From: Saccharina japonica
Lineage: Eukaryota > Sar > Phaeophyceae > Laminariales > Laminariaceae
Length of the DNA: 64,000 nt
Reading direction: 5' to 3'
NCBI GenBank assembly: GCA_008828725.1
Contig: MEHQ01002158.1
Coordinates: 167,911 to 231,910 of the forward strand
The notes below the pieces were generated by a model. That model was not told where the DNA came from and made no database searches. It worked only from the letters and a program-made list of their open reading frames with translations. Of the stretch, positions 22,005 to 36,441 are shown one piece after another (the first letter of the stretch is position 1; each line of letters begins with the position of its first letter). The position numbers and the translations under genes were made by a program.

Positions 22005-25000
22005 AGGGGCAAGCGAAAAAAAAACACGTAAAAGCGTTACGCGATCGAGCAAGTACGCAACAGGCATCTCGAGTGTCGTCAATCTTAAGGGGGTCTAAAT
22101 CAAAAGAGTGTGCTACCGTTACGCAAGGTGGGTCGGTTGCTACGAGTATCTGTAACGCCAATAAGGATACACACGGTTTCAGTGCTGTGCCCAGCGCCGG
22201 CAAGTTCGGAGCTACAGCGCACATCCCAACCCTCCCAGTGTGGGCGCACAAGCGCACACCACATTTGTTGACCCCTTAATAATGACGCGCACGTTTTTTT
22301 GGGGACAACCTGCTTAGAATTTGTGTGAGCTGTATTTCGAGGTAGTAAAACGGTAAAAAGCCTCTGTAAAAAAACACGTCAAAAACGGCAAAAAAAAAAG
22401 GACACTAGAGACAGGCGAAAGACCGAGAAGAAACGCCAAAATCGATCACAATCCAGGGAACAGCAGGTCACGTGAGAGACCGAGCATTACCGAAACGCCT
22501 CAGTGAATCACACCCAGGGAACAGGGGCCAGGCGAGAGACCGAGCCGAAACGCCTCATTCCACCATAACCAGGGAACAGGGGCCAGGTGAGACACCGAGC
22601 CGAAACGCCTAAATCTATCATAACCAGGGGATACGGGTCACATGTGAGAGACCGAGTCGAAACGCCTTAATCCATCATAACCAGGGAACAGGGGTCACGT
22701 GAGAGACCGAGCCGAACCGAAACGCCTCAGTAGATCACACCCAGGGAACAGGGGTCACGTGAGAGACCGAACCGAAACGCCTTAATCCATCAGAACCAGG
22801 GGTTCGGGATCACGCAAGAGAAAGCGCAGAAAAGCCTCAATCAATCAAAACCAGGGAACAGGGGTCAGGTGAGAGACCAAGCCAAACACGCCTACTCAAT
22901 CGATCATAACATCATAACAAGGGAGAAAAGGGGCTGGGGGAGAGACCTCGCCGATTATTGACAATAAAGCACGGCCGGTCAGTCGCGCCGCGCCTCTCAC
23001 CACGGCGGCTGCTTAAAAAAACCTTGGCCTAGCTGCGACAAAACGGTTACAAATTGAAAGCACTTGGACTTTAAACACCAACCCTATTGACCCCTAAAAC
23101 CCTGACCGCCTGGGACTTTTCTCGGGATAATTTTTGGGAATAAATATGTTTCATACTACCACTACCGCTCACCACCGTCGCCGACTCCCCCGGGGACAGA
23201 GAGACGGGGGGTATCTCCAGCGGCTCGCCCACGTTCACTTGCGAGTACTCCGCCACGGCGGCTTCGTCCGCGAAGCCTTTCCACCCCTGCGTCTCGTACT
23301 CGTCGTCGTACTCGACCAGCAGCCACCACATGCCGCCCTCGCGCACCCGTCGGAGGAGCTGCAGCGGGGAGGCTCCCTCGTGCTCGTCTTGTCTGCAAAA
23401 AAAAGGTGTATTGTTATACGACAAAAAGAGCAAAAGGAACGGAATGAGCAAAATGAGCAAAATGAACAAAATGACCAACAAAATGACCAAACAAAAATGA
23501 AACAACACAACAAACACAAACAAAAAAATACGCACAACAATACGTTTATACGACGTACGACCAAAATTAACGATATAAACAAACATGAACAAAATAGAGC
23601 AAAATAAATACGCACAACCAGAGCGACCAAGGAAGAAAAACACACACACACACAAGATCAACGAAAATGACGAAAGCGAAAGAACGGGGAGTAGGGAAAC
23701 GAGTGGCGGGAGGGAGAAAAGAGCGAGGATGGAGGGCGCTAAAAAAACTATTATTGAATAATAAACATTGCTCTCATCTGCTGTAGTGGGCAATATATAC
23801 TGTAGCTTTTAATCTAGGCGGGACATGCCGGCTTGACCGCTCTAAAAATCCCGAATGCTATTATCTTGGGCGATCTTAAATAGGGGTACCCACTCTTAAA
23901 TCGGGGTACCCACTGTACGTATGCACGTACCGTATATGACGTATATGACGTGTATACCACACCCACACCTCATCTTGTATACCGCACCCCCATAGTCTAC
24001 CACCCGGGTGGCCATTGTTCTAAAATCCTAAAGAATCACCCGAGTCATCACCGGGGGTACGATGTTTACCTCCCCCCCCCCAGGTTATGCCTCATAATCA
24101 GCAGACGGGCCGGCTACTGTGAGTACAGTCTATCGCCGCCGTTGCGGTGTGTAGTGAATAAAATAATGCCGTCCCAGAGCAGTTTTCCACTCAATCAAGT
24201 CGCGTTTGCATGCGACGTCCTTGAACGGTCTGGCTATCCGAATACCGAAGGTCGGCGCGCGATGTCAAGCACGTGGTTGAAAACAGTCGCCGCGCCGCAA
24301 ATCGTCCGTAAGAAAATAGTATAATAGCTGTCGCTGTCGCTAGGGACTCGCGCAAAACAGGATATTTGTGACGGCCGTCAAACTTGTGTGCGTTTGGTGG
24401 ATGGTAGACGGTGGGGGTAGTTGGTGTACGTAGTCACATCGCCATTGATTTCTGTTGTTGAATGTTCAATGTCGTTTGTAACAACCACTGCTGCTACATA
24501 CCACCCCCCGTTGATATCACGCCCCTACAGCAGTATACCACCCGGGGTTGATGAACAACCTGAAATCCCAAACGACCACCCACTTTATCACCGGGGGTAC
24601 GGTGTTCACTACACCCCCATACCCCACAGTATACCACCCCGGGTGATAACATAAAAAAAACAAAATATGTTCATCGGGGGTGTGCTATATATACACTTGC
24701 CATATTTAGAAAAGGCTGTAATATACAGCAGGGTTTGTATGAAATACACTTTTTTTGCGCGTTGCCATGCATTTCTCTCTCGGCCGCGGGTTTTATCTCG
24801 CGCTCTCGGCTGCGAGGCACGCAGGGGGCCCGGCCCGCGTGTACACCACGGCGCAAGTGCGTGAGTGAGTCTCGGCCGGGCTCCGCCGCGCATTCCCTGT
24901 GCGTTCAAAAGTCACGCGAGCTGGCAAGTGATCACGGGATCGCTTTCCGCCGAGTCAGAGCCAAGCAGGACAATGTAAACCCACAAGGAAGAAACGACCA

Positions 25001-27762
25001 CAGGGCAGGTTGCAGGCTTTCCCCCCATGTTCTGCTGTGTACGTACAACCGCTCGCACATCAGGAGCAGCCACGTTTATAACAGCAGCCTCGCTTCGAGC
25101 TTGACCCTTTGTGGCAGAAACGAACGATGCTTCTGCGCATGTGTGTGCGTGTATGTCCGTGTGTGTGCCATCGAACCTACTCGGCAGGGTATATGAAAAA
25201 GGAGGCTAGGAACTCGGAACACAAAACATCTCAAGAACAGCGGTGCAATTGCAGCTTCGTATATACGTAACTTCATGAACGTCTTTCCCTCCGCTGTCTA
25301 TGCTCCAGCTGTATCTGTTTGTCTATCACACCGTCCTCCAAGCTCCTTATCATTTTCTGTACCTGCCACGGTACTGCAGCAGCCGCACTTCAAGGTCTTC
25401 GCTTTGTGACAAAACCACGGACGGTGCTTGCCTGTGTGCTTGTGCGTGCGTATCATATGTATGTGTGTTACCCTAAGGAACCCACACTCTTCCTCGGAAC
25501 TTCAAAAGTACCCACTGCGCGCGCAACACAGCCCAAGAGCAGAGCAGCAGCAGCAGCAGCGTTACAACAGCAGCAACGAACCTAACACAGGCTCCGAACC
25601 ACACGAGTAGGAGCGCCTGTGGTGGTTCCCCCTTTTCAACTTGCTACTTACACCCCCGGGGTTCCAAGCCAGTCACGTCAAGCCAACCACGTCCCGAACG
25701 GGGATCTTGTAGGAACTACGTAATCAATTATTATTTCCAAATCAGAAAAAAGGGTACACCTTGGTATACCGAGTACGGAGCGATGGTGCCGGTAGGGTAC
25801 GTAGTCAGGCAGGTACTACCGGTAAACACATCCGAGGTACACTATGATACCATGGCGGCCTGAACAAATAACATACAATGCTACGTACTGTAGGGCTGGG
25901 TACTGCTGTTAACTCCAACAGCGACATAAACAGCCAGAAAACTGGACCCGAACAGTCGCCGCGACCACCGCCCCTCCCCCGGCCCGGCTGGTGAGGGGGC
26001 CCCACCGCAGGCGCCCCCGAAGGGCTCCGCTGGGGGCGCCCTGCCGGAGGCCCGTTTTTACGCACTTTGGCTTCTATATCATAAAGCAGTAAATACCCTG
26101 CTCTGCCCTGCTGGTATTATTAATAGTAGTAATTACGTTGATGCTGGGCCATGTTTCACAATGTTTGGGTTTGTGTCAAGGTGGCAGATTGACGCCAGGA
26201 ATAAATCGAAAATGCGGACCAAACGTATCATGTCCCCTCGCACCTCGCACACGCACCGAGGGCTCGTTTTCATGGGTTTTCGAGGTATTTTCAGGCGTTT
26301 TCTACGCAGTGGTATTAATAGGGCGTTGGAATATAAACACATAAACACGTCGTCTATGGACTCAGGCATCCTGGCAGCTCCCTCAGTCACCATGATAAAT
26401 GCACTGCCAGGAGATCCTGGTCGGGTACCTAGCCTAGAACATGCGGTACTCATATTATTAGGGCTGGGCACTGGCTGAATCAGGAAGTAGGGATGATACT
26501 TCTGTCGTCAACATCAATCAGTATACTGGATTGCAGCAGTATACTGCCCGAGTGAAGGTAATAGCAGAGAAAGAGACCAAACATGAAAACTGCAGAAGGA
26601 AGGAACACGTGAAAAGGTCCACCATCCGGGGGGTGGCGGAGAGCTTACGAGTATCTCTCCACTCTGTCCTCACGAATTTCATTTGGGCGGGTTTCCGTAC
26701 TATAATATGGCGTGTATATTGGACGCACGTAAGATAAAACTGCACCCTGGCGAATATACTGGCCGCGGGTCCATCAGTAGCTTACTGCTGTACTACTGTC
26801 ACTGCCAGTCTGCCAGTACATGCTGCTGTGCCAGTGCGCAGCCCTTGTATTGTACGAGTACAGACGACACCCAAAATATGTGCGGAGCCGGAGCCGTGCT
26901 TCGCAATATCTCACTACAGCTTTATATACTGTCAGCATATTAGATTAGGCCTAAAGGGACTACTTGGTGCAACAGACAATCAGAGTACGCGACAATGACC
27001 TTCGTACTCGTTTCGAGGTCAATACATGAAGGTTCCGGATTCCGGAATGCTACGAACTCTCGTGCTCTTTGCTGTGCAACTTCTGATGATTGCCTGTCGA
27101 CTGCCGTGCGACTTTATGTACGACTCCCAGAGCAGCAGTACTGCCGTACACAGCTGGACACCCACCAAAGTCCGATTACAGCCATCTCACCACCCATACA
27201 GCATAAAACCTGGAGCCCCTGGTGCCGGTGACACCCAAGCAGAGTGCGCACGCACACACGCACACACCTTCGCCGTGCATTCTCTGCCGTCGCCAAGGCT
27301 TCTCGCAGTGCCAACAGCTGCCCATCCTTCTCGGTTATCTGCCGCTGATTCTCCTCGATGCTTCGTCGTGCGAGTGACAGCAACCGCTTAAACTTGGCCA
27401 GTGTTTCCTGTGCGAGGCAATCGGTCCACGAGGAGGGGAGTAGGGCTGAGAGGAAGCCTCAGGAGGCCGTGTCGTGCCGCGGACGGGAGTCACGGTGCCC
27501 CCGCTCGCTAAGCGCGCCCATCTACGCGTCGGAGGAACACCCTGTTTTCTTCACAATTCTTAGAAACAAGGTCACCAAACAACTCGCATCAGAAGAAGCA
27601 GCGAAACATAGACGACGTTCACGTTTTGACTACTACTACTACTGGAGCAATCCGAACCTGCACGTTTTCCTGGTCAGCGTTGTTATCCGCCCCCATCCCT
27701 CCACCCCTTGACGACGCTGCTAAGGTCGCTTTTCCATTGACGTTGTGCTCCACAGCCGACAT
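21810..27762 (-). CDS. Unrecognised coiled-coil protein, 4 exons, 192 aa (right copy)
   Basis: This is the duplicate of the gene at 2,274-8,222. Exons in transcript order are 27762-27658, 27407-27268, 23392-23173 and 21923-21810, with the same splice sites and phases. I found no coding difference between the two copies. Intron 2 (23,393-27,267) contains the MITE near 23,765-23,915; intron 3 contains the ~57-bp minisatellite. Function is unknown. The start codon is again 278 bp from NF-YB gene A. The same caution applies to the weak gttcgg first donor. If the segmental duplication is a misassembly, this and the left gene are one locus. Confidence 0.6.
22410..22950 (+). repeat. ~57-bp minisatellite, about nine units (right copy)
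   Basis: Duplicate of 2,870-3,410. The same units occur in the same order, with no unit gain or loss seen. Confidence 0.9.
23765..23915. mobile_element. Duplicate of truncated MITE
   Basis: Same sequence as 4,225-4,375, carried by the segmental duplication. Confidence 0.65.
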
Positions 27763-28040
27763 TTGTATATGCGACTGGACACCTCCTTCGCGGGGTATCG
27801 CCTGCCGTAAAACACCCCCAGATCCCATTTCCTAGCAGCTAATCAGGGGATTCAAAACATAGTTACAAACGCCACATCAAGACATGGAAACCTCAAATTC
27901 GAGTTTTGAGGCAAATACGGAAGGAGCGCCAAACTCAAAGGAGCGAAGGAGTGCCGACTCCTGCCACTTAGTAACTGATATTTGTGCCGCGCTCCGCTTA
28001 GTTCACCAACTCAGGCTTTCAGCGAAAAGAGGTGTCGATA
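27763..28040. promoter_or_regulatory. Short divergent intergenic region (right copy)
   Basis: This is the identical counterpart of 8,223-8,500, between the coiled-coil gene and NF-YB gene A. A shared promoter is inferred from the 278-bp head-to-head spacing. Confidence 0.35.
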
Positions 28041-31000
28041 ATGGCGGAGGAGGCAGCAGACACGGAGGAGTTGAGGGAGCAGGACCGATTTCTCCCCATC
28101 GCCAACATCTCTCGCATTATGAAGAAGTCGCTTCCAGACAACGCCAAGATTGCCAAAGACGCCAAGGAAACTGTGCAGGTATGTCGTCCCTCTGCCCCAT
28201 GTCCCGCTTCCCCCAGGATTGATTACAAACCGACGGCCCAACGAGCGACGAAAACGCCCAGCTGATACGTTGTTCGCACTGCTGCACTGCTGTGCTGTAG
28301 CAGCGAACCGAGTCTAACAACTCGTAGCTGAGAGCCCGCCTCCAATTTACGTGTACGAGTACGTGATTTGTACGTAGAGACGCGGCACCTGCAACAAGCG
28401 AAAGTCTGCGCGGTGTCCGGCGGAGGGGCAACATCCGCCCCTCGCTTGCGTCTCCCGAGGTTCCCCCTCTCGTGCCAATGTCGATGCGCTTGCTTCGTTT
28501 TGTTCGGCTCCGAAATACGGTTCGAATCTGCTGCTGTGCACCTGGCTGAAGTTTTGTACCTACAGCACCGCAAAGCACAAACTGCTGGGTTGTCAGCCAG
28601 GTTGTATGCAAACTTCTCTACCGCAAGTTTTGTACAGTACCACACTACGAACCAGTTAAAAAAGAAAAGAAAAGAAAAGTCTGCACAAACATGACATTCG
28701 AGCCCACGGGCCCGTTAAATATTTTCAGAGAACAAGCGGACGACGCGACGTTGTGGTTCGGCGATCGGTGATGTGATATACCAGGTACTGCTGTACCAGT
28801 GCCAGGCAGGATGCGCGCTGATATCATACATGGCTAACTCGTACTGCAGGTACTGAGGTCGCGCCTGATCACTATTAATACCAATTCCTAGTATATGTCA
28901 GGTGCGGCACAACTGAAGCCGCCACCCCAAGGCACAGCTACGAGTACGCCAACCCGTGTTGATCGCCATGCACAGCCGGCACATGCACCGCCGTGCCCCC
29001 CCACCCAGTGCAAACTGTAAACAGGACATTCGAGCACGGCCCGTTACATATTTTCGGAGAATAAGCGGACGATGCGCCGTTATTGTTCGACAAAATTATA
29101 TACCAGAGTGCCCAGGATGTGGGCTGATATAATACATACCCCGCACAACTGAACCCAGCCAAAGGCACAGCAGTTAAACCCGTGTGCACAACCGGCACAT
29201 GCACCGTGCCCCCCCTGGCTGGTCGAGGTGAATTACCGCTCTAGGCAAAACTACTGTTAATATTTTGGTTACGAAATTACCGGTATACGTCCCATATCCA
29301 GCGTCCATCAGCATTCGGTTGACTTCACGTCGGCGCCTGTCGTTGTGCTTCTTAGGCTGGATCTTACGCAATACCGTATAATTTATTTTAGGTGATTTTA
29401 CGAATATTCACGGAGGCTTCGGGGTATCTGCTCCCAAATATTACCAGATTTGATCAGAATCGCGTCTTAGACCTATGCCAATGGGAAAGCGATGATGCCA
29501 TAAAAAGTTTGAATTCCAAAGATCCCCGCCAGAATTTTCTAGAACAAGCTTGCTATGGGACCGATTCTTAAAACGGAATGTTCCCAACTTTTGGAAAATC
29601 CCGAAAAAGGCAATTCTGGGGTGTCGATGTTGGGACAAGATCGGCTTCGGAAAAACTCAGGTGGATGTTAGATCGAAGCGGCGAGGTTCCGAGTCCTCGA
29701 CAGACATGGATCGACAAAACCAACGATTGCATCATGAATTCTGAACGCGGTGCGCTCGTTAGAGGCTCCGACCCACCCTATGGTCACCGTGTTCACACGG
29801 TGGCCGGTGATATGTGGCGGGCGCTGTCCAGGTGTATGATAAACAAACGTATTGGCCGCTGGTGTGCATAAAACAGATGATAAAATTTCTCGATCCGTCT
29901 CAAATAGCAAAAAATAGGGTTTTCTTCGGGTCTGGGAGAAGAGCGTAGGACGCCGCCGGCAAGCTCTCGCCCCCTAGACCATGGATCCACCTTATACCTT
30001 CGAGGCCGTCATCTACACTCGTTGGCCTTGCCCGACACGAAGTGGGTCGGCCGTGGGCTGAGTCTATGTCGAGATCGAAGGTCTATCGTCGCACGAGCTG
30101 ATTTTTATCAGGGTGTTGACGAGTTGCAACGAGAAAAAGCAAATTGCGCCGCCTGCAGCCGTTTGAAAAAATATAAGAAAAATCAAACATTTTTTTTCCT
30201 TTTTCCCCATAGTGGCGGTACGAGCAGATCTTCAGCCTGAAAATTCCAGGGAAATATTTAATATTTCAAAGATCGCTTTCACATATCGCTTTCCCATTGG
30301 CATAGGTCTTATGGGGCCTGTTTTTTGGAAAAAATGTTCCTCCCGAGATACTGTATTTTCATCCATAAAATCTGAACCAATGTTTTTTTTGCCGGCCTTT
30401 TTCAACCACTTTTAAAATTGATTGAAAACGATTTTGCACGAGACCTCGGAGGCATTGTAAAACTGTGTATGGGTTATAGACTGGGGGTCTGTGGGCTATG
30501 ACGGATCACGACGATACGGGCGTGGCTACTCTGGTACTGAGCAGGGACGCAGCACCCGTGCATCGACCACCACGGAGAGGGAGAACATCAGTATAACCTT
30601 GGCCGATATCGCGTGTGTTGCCGTCCAACAGCAGCTGCGCTACCAAAACAAATTCGAGACAACCAAAACAGCAGTCTAACTGGGGTTTTCTGACTACGAC
30701 GACCGGAAGCAATTCGTTCTCCGTGAAAGCGAGAGCTCCTTGCTGGTCCAGCGACTGCAGTAGGCAAGCCCTTACGCAGCTCCTCGAGAGGTTCCGCATT
30801 CCGTTCCCTTTCTTCGAGGAGCTGTTGACGAGAAGGTTGGTCGCTCAGCCCGGCATGGAGCACTCGTTCGTGTCGTGGAGTTCAAAATCTGAGCTCTGTT
30901 CAGTTTTCCTGATTCCCCCATGAAATAAAACCAAAATCACCGTAAGGTAGCACACCGATTAACGATGTGCGATTTGTTGCAAGTGGAAAATCCCGAGTTT

Positions 31001-33122
31001 CTTCCGATTTCAATCACAAAAATAATATTGCATGAGAGTCAGCCTTAGGGTCGTTTTTAACGACGCATATTTAGCAAATAACTTGCCAAATTTCCCAAGT
31101 TTTACATACTTGCCAAAATAGCAAAAAAAAATGCCGAGCTTTTTTTTGGTGTACTCGTACCGTATTTCCGTATCTCTTCGTTGGCAAGTTTTTGGAAAGT
31201 GAAATTTCCTACGAGTATTTAACTTGCCATTTTGCGGCCAAACACGCCTACGCAAGACCATAAAAACCACACACCGGCGCGCTAGACCGCACGAACTGCA
31301 GAAATGCAGGAAGATATCGAGGGTTAGATATAGGTGCTGACAGCAGATGATGGTGGCTGATGACACTGCTAAAGGGGTTGATGGCAGCGCGGGTGACGAA
31401 CCCCATGTGGGCCTGGCACGGGTGCCTGGTGCCGTCTGGGGCTGATGCTCTCAAGTCAATCCCAACCAAACAGTTGCCCGAGCTTCCCCAAGACAACGTA
31501 CACGTAGGGCTGTCCACCTCTGCGGGTCTACGAGATGCGCTTAGATCCTTCTCCAGACCACCCATTCCTCGACGAGGGTGTCGTCTAGCTGTCTGATGTC
31601 TGCTGTTCGGGGTTTGATGGATAAAACTGAGGGCGCTATGCACGTGTGGCTAAAATAGCAAGTTTCTTGCCATTTCATCGTGTTTGTTATGATAGAAAGT
31701 ATTTGGCAAGACTTGCCATATTTTTGTTGCCTAAGATCGCAAGTTTTTTTTTTTTGTTTCATGTTTGCTTTGTGTCGTTAAAAACGGGCCTTAACAATGG
31801 TATATAATTAATGTTAATACTATTAATAGTAAGTGTTGTAACGTACGTATTGTATGTACGCGTATGATACGTGTGTAACATTATGCCTGGTACATCAGTA
31901 GGGTCACTATATGGTGCCGGTTGAGTAGTGCCGGGTGTGTGCCCGCTACGTTTAGTGCCCGTGAAATCGCTTGGCATAGATGGGATTAACCAGTGTGGTA
32001 CAGTGTGCGGAGTATATATTGCCGGTTGCCTCTATGATAGTGCCGGTATTGTTGGCTGGCGCATATATACCGGCACTATATAGGGCAGCCGGCACTACTC
32101 AGCCGGCACTATAGAGGGACCACTACTGTTGTATACGAATTATACGAAGTATCATATCATACCATCTCGCCTGATTATTTGCGGTTTGTCCGACATGCTA
32201 TTAACCCTTCTAGGACTGGAGTCCCGTTTTGGGGACAAATTACTTAGAATTAGAGTGTTTTGGCCCCAGAACGGGACTGCAGTCCTAAAAGGTTCATAGT
32301 AAATGGGACCAAATATTGTTGGTAAAAATAGGAAAATAAATAGGGTTTTGTGTGTACCGTAGGTCCTATTTACTAGTGTTTACTATGGTCCTTGCCCGTA
32401 ATACTATTAATAAGTGATGTCGGATGGCGCAGCGGGATATCTTTCGCTTTTTTTTTTTCACGTGCATATTTACATATATACCTGTATGCGTGATTTCATG
32501 AAACATAAAAGTATGCTGCTGCTGTTGTTGCTATTGTCGTTGTTGTCAGTGGTTCCTGTACTTTTCTTTGTAAGTACAGTAGGAGATCAACGCGATCGAC
32601 CAAAAAAACTTGAAAGTTTCATGGGGGCGCCCCCGCCTCCGTCGCAAAATCCCAAAATCGCGGTCCACACCTTTTGGTACATAGACGTACGTACGTATGT
32701 ACCCCCTCCGTACTTTCGTCTCCAAGCAGCCGATAAAACCCGATCAACACTCTCCACGTCCCCCGACACGACACCGATGTGTTTTGCCCCTCGCGCAGGA
32801 GTGCGTGTCAGAGTTTATCTGCTTCATCACCTCCGAGGCCAGCGATAAGTGCAAGCAGGAGAAACGCAAGACCATCAACGGCGAAGACTTGCTGTGGGCC
32901 ATGAGCACGCTGGGCTTCGACAAGTACGTCGACCCACTAAAGATCTACCTCGCCAAGTACAGGGAGTCGGTAAAGTTAGAGAAACCGGACAGGAAGGGGA
33001 AGCGAGACGACGCCAACGAAGCCATGGCGACCAGCGGGACGTATTACGCGCCGCCGCCCCCGCCCCCCGGCGGGGGGGGGGCGGGCGGCGGGGGGGGGCA
33101 CGGCATGGTGACAGGGGACTGA
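28041..33122 (+). CDS. NF-YB: NF-YB histone-fold subunit, gene A, right copy, 2 exons
   Basis: Exon 1 is 28041-28178 and exon 2 is 32799-33122; the protein is 153 residues, with the same phase-0 join as the left copy. The histone-fold core is identical to the left copy. Differences lie only in the glycine-rich tail: the left copy ends AHGMVTGY and this one GHGMVTGD. Both changes sit in or beside G-rich sequence, so they may be real divergence or base-calling error. The intron (28,179-32,798) carries a 25-bp inverted repeat pair and several MITE-like elements. Role and partners are as for the left copy: NF-Y CCAAT-binding complex with NF-YC and NF-YA. Confidence 0.93.
31888..32134. mobile_element. 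Duplicate CCGGCACTATAGAGGGACC-family MITE
   Basis: Same as 12,348-12,594, in the right copy. Confidence 0.65.
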
Positions 33123-34301
33123 CGCGCGGCGAGCTTTCTGCGGAAGCTGAACTTGTTCGGCGATTGTTCGTCCATGTTTTATGGCATCGAGTAGGAAATC
33201 TGCTCGTTCTCTGGTAAATAGAGCTACGACTCAACGGGACCAAGTAAGAAACAGCGTAGTGGAGGTTCCCGGGGAGGGGAGGGGTGGGCGGGGTGGGAGA
33301 GAGGTCAAGATAGCGAAAAGGATGACGTGTATGCGGGCAGAAGGGCCTACCGAAAGGCGGTACAGGCTTTCCAAGCGTGGGCAGCAGCGGCAGCATTACT
33401 TTTCTCTCGCAAGGGCGTCTTTTTTTTTGTCGCCGGCCGAAGAAGCTTCGACAGAGCCGGCTCATCTGTTGTATGTAAAAGCTTTGTAGAGATGTCGGGG
33501 GAGGTTGGTGAGGCAGGTGTCGAACGAAAGGTGGAGGAGTTCGGTCGCTCTTTGGTGGAACCCTCGATATTAAAGCGAAGAAAAGGCTGCACAAAATGTG
33601 TATCATACGTGTATATCTCTTGAACCACACATACTATATTGCGAGCTTGTCGCCACAGAACACGCCTTGATACCACCAGTATTTCGTTTGTTTTGTAGAT
33701 GGCGGCCGTTTCTGGTAGAGCACCGTCGGAGGTCTGGCGATTAGCTCCGAACACCACAATGACCATCAGCGCTAAAACCAACTCGTTTTAAGGAGGCTTT
33801 TCGCGGCTGCATACCTCGGCGTGCACCGCCGCGGCTTGAAGGTCATCGTGCCCACACCGTAGCATGCGCGTGAGCCGTGGTCGAGGGGCAGCGTAGCACC
33901 TAAGCTGTTGTTTATGTCACGCTGGTGACACGTGTAGTCGTAGATATACTACGCAGTAGTACCGTTATGAAATAAAAATTGATGGACATTTTGAAAACAG
34001 AAACACACAGCACACGGACAATGCCGTCAAACGATTGACGCAGCTTTGCAGGCAACGATGCATCGATATGAAGCAGCCCGTGAAGGTCATAGTTCAGTTG
34101 GGGGGGGGGGGGGGGGGGGGCGGGGGCGGCTACGGCATGCTCAAGAGGTACACATTCACGCGACGATAATTACCAAAACACAAACACAATTACTCTCTCT
34201 TGACAGCTCCGATTCCGGTACTACCAAGACCGAAAGTCTGATTTTTACCATATCTCGGTAGACGATACCCCCCCACGACCACCACTCAGTGGTCCCACAA
34301 G

Positions 34302-34476
34302 GTACAGTCCACCTAATAAGAAACAGGACACCTGGTGCAGGCTGGATTTCTTACTTGCTGTTTCTTATTTGAGAGAGAGATGCTTTCTGCACTAATTTCA
34401 AGATAACGATTCCCGAATTTATTATTTTCCTCTAAATCTCAGCCTCTGGTTTTCTTACTACGTAGGTGTCCTGTAC
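34302..34476. mobile_element. Duplicate ~175-bp MITE, GGTGTCCTGTAC family
   Basis: Same as 14,758-14,932, carried by the segmental duplication. Confidence 0.7.
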
Positions 34477-35058
34477 CTGATACTACTGTACGCCAGCATT
34501 TTCTAGCTTCTTCCGTAATGCTGGCCTGCTGTTTTCACTGCATCAACAGACGACACACAGTCCAGTATGAGCCCACGAATAAGAAACATCCTAATCCAGG
34601 CTCACTTTTCGGGGGGTCCTACGACGGTATTTTAGGGTTAAAAACTCGTGCTCGGCGGCGAGCTCTGCATTGAACCCTCAACCAGGTACCACCTGGTACG
34701 TAGCCTAATCCCCAAGGTTTCTCATGGTTTGTGTCGCGATATGGTTTCAAGCCTTGCCCGGAGTAGGCGCTCGTTGTTGTTGGGCCCTGAGTGCTCTGTA
34801 TCTATTGATAGTCGCGAAAAGGCCTCGACCCCCTCTTCTCGGCATTGACATTTTTTACTGATGATGTAGTTCAAATCCATATATATATTTCTTGTCGGGC
34901 ACCCCATAGTCAACCATATAAAGCACAACCCCTTCCTCCGACATACCTGGTACATATCAAGCATACATAAGATGTGCTCATCATGTGGCAGGGCCAACAC
35001 AGTTCTTATCTTTTGTTTCTGCACTACGAGTACTGTTCTGTCACGCGAGCGAGTGTGC

Positions 35059-35569
35059 ACCAGGGCATTAATTAGGTGTTGCGCTGTTGCGCTGGCGCAA
35101 CATTTAGGCAAAATAACCGTTTTGCGCAACAGTCGCCACGAGGCTGGTTGCGCGCAGAGCAACACGCGTTTTTGGGCGCGCAACATTTTCGCCGCAGGCG
35201 AAAAAAAATGTTGCGCGTTTTTTCTCGCCGGAGGCGAGAACATTTTTTGGGGGTATTTTTTTCTTGATAATAATTAGTCGTAATTGAACATCTTTTAGGC
35301 CCCCTGTCCTATTCGCCATAGTCAAAAACAAAAATTAGGCACCTTTTTGCTTTTCGCCGTAGCCAAAAATAAGTTAAAAGGCTTTTTACTTAGTTTTGAG
35401 GCGTATATTCGCGCATAGATCGCAAAATTTTCGCCTCCGGGGGCCCTCCCGGGGGGTCCTCCGGGGGCCCCTCCGGGGGGCTTGCGCGCCGCCTGCGGCG
35501 CGCAACACTGCTTGAGTCGCCTGTTGCCCTGCGCGCAACAGACGCCGAGCCACTAATTAATGCCCTGGT
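35059..35569. mobile_element. Duplicate of 511-bp TIR element
   Basis: Same element as 15,515-16,025 within the right segmental copy. Two base changes (near 35,138 and 35,159) break internal GC palindromes. Confidence 0.75.
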
Positions 35570-36441
35570 GTGCACGCCACCTGCACGACCGTGTATGAAC
35601 AGCAGCAGTAAAACGCCGCGGCCTCAGCCCGCGCCAAAAAATAGAAAATTTTAATTTTTAAATTTTAGAAGGCTCGCGGGCTGCTGTTGGTCACAATCCG
35701 TCGTAGGGTAGTATAGCTACGTAGAGAGGTCAACCACGTCGCAAAGGGACCGCTATCTACGGGTACTGCTTGTTCTACTGTGGCTACTGTTACTGCTGCC
35801 GCGGTACAATCTCAGGAAGTGGGGACTGGAGCAGCTGCAGACTATGCGTAAAACATGCTGCTGTATATACCAGGCTGTACTGCTTTATTTATATATATAA
35901 GACCGCCCGTATCATACGGTAACGGCTCGACGTGGTAACTGCTGGCATGATATGAGAGCTGCTGTGTGTACCAAAAAGCAAGGAAGAGGGCGCTCAGTAT
36001 TATTCGACGAGACCTTTATCGCTGCCTGCAACTAACTTACGCTCCAACCTTTTGCCAGGGTGCGTCTTTTTTTGCTAGCAGCTGTCCGGCGGCGGTGCAG
36101 CCGTTACGGCGTTCCGAGTGTGCAGCGTACAGCAGCAGCAGCAGCAGTACGTAATAAAACGCGGAGAATCTGTCGGCGTCGGGATAAAATGCGTAAGAAT
36201 TTAAATGCTCCACCCGCAACAACCGCAAAAAAACGCTATTTTTCTACCTAGGGAAACCCCCCCTTGTCTTTTAGACCCACGCAGCAACACAGCAACACAG
36301 AGCAGCTCCGTCTATCTGTCTTCCATACCGTTGCCGTGTGGCCAAAGAGGAGGGCACACTTTTTGCTACCTACCACCCAGGAGAAGGTATACAGCCTATA
36401 CCTTTGACCTCTTTCGACCGACACAGCAGCAAGCAACAGCG

